DNA of 7,972 nt, from positions 1 to 7,972 of the forward strand of contig JBBDXI010000017.1 of NCBI GenBank assembly GCA_040902425.1, read 5' to 3'. The notes under the pieces were generated by a model, which saw nothing but the letters and a program-made list of their open reading frames with translations, did not search any database and was not told where the DNA came from. Below, in pieces: positions 6,134-7,972 of the stretch; the stretch's first letter is position 1, and each line of letters begins with the position of its first letter. The translations under genes and the position numbers were made by a program. This DNA comes from JBBDXI01 sp040902425 (GTDB lineage Bacteria > Planctomycetota > Phycisphaerae > Phycisphaerales > UBA1924).

Positions 6134-6163
6134 GGACGAAGGGACGAAGGGACGGAGGGACGC
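6124..6163. repeat. Five-unit octamer array between convergent gene ends
   Basis: Five consecutive 8-base units AGGGACGN have final base T, A, A, G and C in turn. The first unit overlaps the stop codon (6131-6133) of membrane protein B, and the last ends five bases before the tag stop codon (6169-6171). The array fills almost the whole convergent intergenic space and is purine-rich on the plus strand. The same unit recurs at 7938-7969. No inverted arm is present here. Confidence 0.85.
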
Positions 6164-6168
6164 GGGTG

Positions 6169-6747
6169 TTATCGTTGTGTGCGCGCGATCTGCTTTCTGC
6201 GGAAGCAGGACTCGGTGTGGTCGTTGACCATGCCGACGGCCTGCATGAAGGCGTAGCAGATGGTGCTGCCGACGAAAGTGAAGCCGCGGCGCTTGAGTTC
6301 CTTTGAGAGGGCGTCGGACTCGGGGGTTCGGGCGGGGATGTCTCCGGGGGAGCGGATTCGGCGGGCGGTGGGGCGGGCCGGGGCGAAGCGGCGGAGGAAG
6401 GCGTCGAAGGAGCCTTCTTCCTGGATGATGCGGAGGAAGGCGCGGGCGTTGGTGGTGGCGGCGGAGATCTTGAGGCGGTTGCGGATGATGCCGGGGTCCT
6501 GCATGAGGCGTGCCTGCCTTCGGGCGGTGTAGCGGGCGATCTTGCGGGGGTCGAAGTGGTCGAAGGCGCGGCGGTAGGTGTCGCGCTTTTTCAGGATGGT
6601 CTCCCAACTGAGGCCGGCCTGGGCGCCTTCGAGGATGAGGAACTCGAAGAGGGCGCGGTCGTCGTGGATGGGGACGCCCCACTCGCGGTCGTGGTAGTCG
6701 CGCATGAGGTCGGACTTGGCCCAGGCGCAACGGGGTTTCTCGTTCAC
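6169..6747 (-). CDS. tag: DNA-3-methyladenine glycosylase I
   Basis: This 192-residue cytosolic base-excision-repair enzyme removes 3-methyladenine from alkylated DNA. It aligns along its whole length with E. coli Tag (187 residues): CAW near the start, YHDREWGVP (18-26), LEGAQAGLSW with Glu40 and Trp48 in the base-binding pocket, the helix-hairpin-helix region around DPGIIRNR, SDALSKELKRRGFTFVGSTICYAFMQA, and NDHTESC. The structural zinc ligands of Tag correspond to Cys7, His19, His177 and Cys181, and all four are present. The start is GTG at 6747, chosen because homology begins within six residues and AAGGGAG lies seven bases upstream; the open frame extends far upstream only as antisense of the lipoprotein gene. 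It converges on membrane protein B and diverges from the lipoprotein gene, with no obvious functional link to either. Confidence 0.94.
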   Translation of the reverse strand: MNEKPRCAWAKSDLMRDYHDREWGVPIHDDRALFEFLILEGAQAGLSWETILKKRDTYRRAFDHFDPRKIARYTARRQARLMQDPGIIRNRLKISAATTNARAFLRIIQEEGSFDAFLRRFAPARPTARRIRSPGDIPARTPESDALSKELKRRGFTFVGSTICYAFMQAVGMVNDHTESCFRRKQIARTQR

Positions 6748-6855
6748 GCTCGGCTCCCTTGGTGGGTGCCCGGCCGGTGGGGGCGGGCGGAGGGGAGATT
6801 CAGTAGGCCAATGGAAGGGGCCCGGGGCGGGGCGGCGGACGCCGATGGCCGGGGG

Positions 6856-6885
6856 TTGGCGCGACGGCCGCGGAACCGGTACGCT
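6856..6885 (+). promoter_or_regulatory. Possible sigma-70 type promoter of the lipoprotein gene
   Basis: TTGGCG (6856-6861) and TACGCT (6880-6885) are separated by 18 bases and lie 22 bases before the ATG at 6908. They match the housekeeping consensus at four of six (-35) and three of six (-10) positions. The 160-base divergent region 6748-6907 holds nothing else clear apart from the tag ribosome-binding site. Confidence 0.3.
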
Positions 6886-6907
6886 GTGGGGCCCGGAAGC
6901 CTTGGTG

Positions 6908-7933
6908 ATGCACGGAGTTGCGCGACAGTTCGCGGCCCTTGGCTGCGCGGCCACGCTGGCCGCGGCGGTGGCGTTGCCGTCGGCGGGGTGCGCGCGGAAC
7001 CGGCGGACGGCGTCGCTGCCGGCGGCGGCGGTGCCGACGGCGAGCCCGGCGGTGCGGGGGGCGGACCACGGGATGGAGCTGTGGTGGTGGGTGGTGGCCG
7101 ATGCCCGCCCGCCGCGCGTGCGGCCGGCGCCGCCGGTGGAGTCGGACCCGCTGGAGGGGCCGCCAGCGCCGGAGCGGACGCCGACGGGGGAGGAGGTCCC
7201 GCCGAAGCTGCGGTTCGAGCTGAGGGATGACCGGGCCGCGCTGGAGGATGCGCTGCGGCCGTACCTGGAGCGGCCGGTGCCGATCCCCGCGGGGGTGCTG
7301 GGGCGGTGGCGGGCGTCGGGGCTGCGGGTGGTGGCGGTGCCGCCGGCGGACCTGGCGAGGATCGAGGGGTCGATCCGGATCGTGGGGGCGGTGCACCGGC
7401 AGTGGCTGGGGGAGTTCCCGCAGTGGATGGACCTGGTGGGTGGGCCGTGGCTGCCGGAGAGCGCGGTGTCGGGTGAGGATGGGGTGACTCGATTCGCACC
7501 GGGGCGGGTGCGGCTGCTGGGGCGGTGCTGGTCGGTGCCGGTGGGGGGGTGGTGGGTGGGGGCGGATGGGGGCGCGCGGGCGGCGCTGCGGCTGGAGATG
7601 GTGCCGCAGTTCCAGCCGCGGCTGGATGAGGGGGAGCGGATGGCGGAGGCCCTGCGGCCGCGGGCGCGGGTGGAGGAGCAGGGGACGCTGGTGACGCGGC
7701 TGGCGGCGGGGGTGGTGGTGACGGGGGAGGATGCGCTGGTGATCGTGCCGGAGGCGCCGGAGGTGGAGTGGTCGGAGAAGAAGGATGGGGAAGAGGAGCG
7801 GCGCGACGGCCTGGGCATCGCGACCCTGGGCGAGCTGATGCTGGTGGCGCCGGCGCGGGACATGACGCCGCGGACGCGTGCGGTGATCATCCTGATCCCG
7901 CACCAGCGGGAGCGGTACGAGCTGTTGCCGTAG
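6908..7933 (+). CDS. Probable lipoprotein of unknown function
   Basis: This is a 341-residue protein that I do not recognise. A signal sequence is visible: Arg6, a hydrophobic stretch at about 8-24, then SAGC with Cys28 as a likely lipidation site. The residue at -3 is Ser rather than the favoured Leu, so cleavage by signal peptidase I is an alternative. After a Pro/Ala-rich linker (about 30-100) comes an apparently folded region: LRFELRDDRAALEDALRPYL near 105, then a Trp-rich middle (HRQWLGEFPQWMDLVGGPWL, GRCWSVPVGGWWVG). The C-terminal part has GTLVTRLAAGVVVTGEDALVI, ELMLVAPARDMTPRTRAVIILIP and a YELLP terminus. The last segments alternate beta-like strands and loosely recall bacterial secretin ends, but this is not a firm match. 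The ATG at 6908 was chosen for the signal sequence, with CGGAAG about eight bases upstream. An octamer array follows its stop codon after four bases. Confidence 0.72.
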   Translation: MHGVARQFAALGCAATLAAAVALPSAGCARNRRTASLPAAAVPTASPAVRGADHGMELWWWVVADARPPRVRPAPPVESDPLEGPPAPERTPTGEEVPPKLRFELRDDRAALEDALRPYLERPVPIPAGVLGRWRASGLRVVAVPPADLARIEGSIRIVGAVHRQWLGEFPQWMDLVGGPWLPESAVSGEDGVTRFAPGRVRLLGRCWSVPVGGWWVGADGGARAALRLEMVPQFQPRLDEGERMAEALRPRARVEEQGTLVTRLAAGVVVTGEDALVIVPEAPEVEWSEKKDGEEERRDGLGIATLGELMLVAPARDMTPRTRAVIILIPHQRERYELLP

Positions 7934-7937
7934 GAGC

Positions 7938-7969
7938 AGGGACGGGGGGGCGGAGGGACGAAGGGACGC
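7938..7969. repeat. Four-unit octamer array after the lipoprotein gene
   Basis: The units AGGGACGG, GGGGGCGG, AGGGACGA and AGGGACGC keep an exact 8-base period. The second unit has two A-to-G changes. The array starts four bases after the stop codon at 7931-7933. The unit is the same as at 6124-6163, also downstream of a plus-strand gene. The window ends three bases later, so more units or an inverted arm may follow. Confidence 0.75.
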
Positions 7970-7972
7970 AGT

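Noticed and set aside
6748..7890. N-terminal extension of Tag through the lipoprotein region
   Set aside because: The upstream part is Ser/Pro/Arg-rich antisense sequence; Tag homology and a good ribosome-binding site place the start at the GTG at 6747.
1..7972. tRNA, rRNA or riboswitch genes
   Set aside because: No cloverleaf-like segment, TTC-loop motif or known aptamer core was noticed on either strand.

Overview
This is a very GC-rich window (roughly 70 percent or more by eye, with nearly every wobble position G or C) from a bacterium. The best guess is a planctomycete-like organism, possibly of the Phycisphaerae. That rests on the style of the proteins and on two kinds of short repeat I associate with such genomes: hairpins read as TGVPPV or SALRAD peptides, and octamer repeats at gene ends. 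It is an inference and was not tested by phylogeny. A run of ten N at 3453-3462 shows that the sequence is a scaffold, so this is probably a metagenome-assembled or draft genome.

Layout. On the minus strand, in transcription order, lie a GH15-family glycoside hydrolase (start 5427, running into the gap), a 159-residue four-helix membrane protein (3290-2811), a short-chain dehydrogenase/reductase with a C-terminal membrane helix (2718-1642) and, 15 bases on, a phosphohexomutase of the GlmM/PMM type (1626-85). On the plus strand, divergent from the hydrolase, is a second four-helix membrane protein (5561-6133) that is a visible paralogue of the first. It converges on a DNA-3-methyladenine glycosylase I gene (tag, 6747-6169, minus strand). 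A probable lipoprotein of unknown function (6908-7933, plus strand) diverges from tag.

How the genes may work together. The hydrolase flanked by two related membrane proteins looks like one functional neighbourhood. A perfect 12-base palindrome in the divergent promoter region matches the core of a LacI-type operator. The reductase and mutase probably form a two-gene transcription unit. Tag and the lipoprotein look unrelated to them.

The most unusual content is repetitive DNA. First, there is a family of small perfect hairpins whose three-base loop is always GGA (or TCC on the other strand), while the stems differ and change by paired substitutions. Three sites lie in frame inside the mutase gene, and a cluster sits at the 3' end of the hydrolase gene, where it extends the reading frame and contains the assembly gap. 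Second, arrays of 8-base repeat units abut the stop codons of glmM, both membrane protein genes and the lipoprotein gene. Unit sequences differ between loci but the period is constant, and two of the loci carry inverted copies able to fold into long stems.
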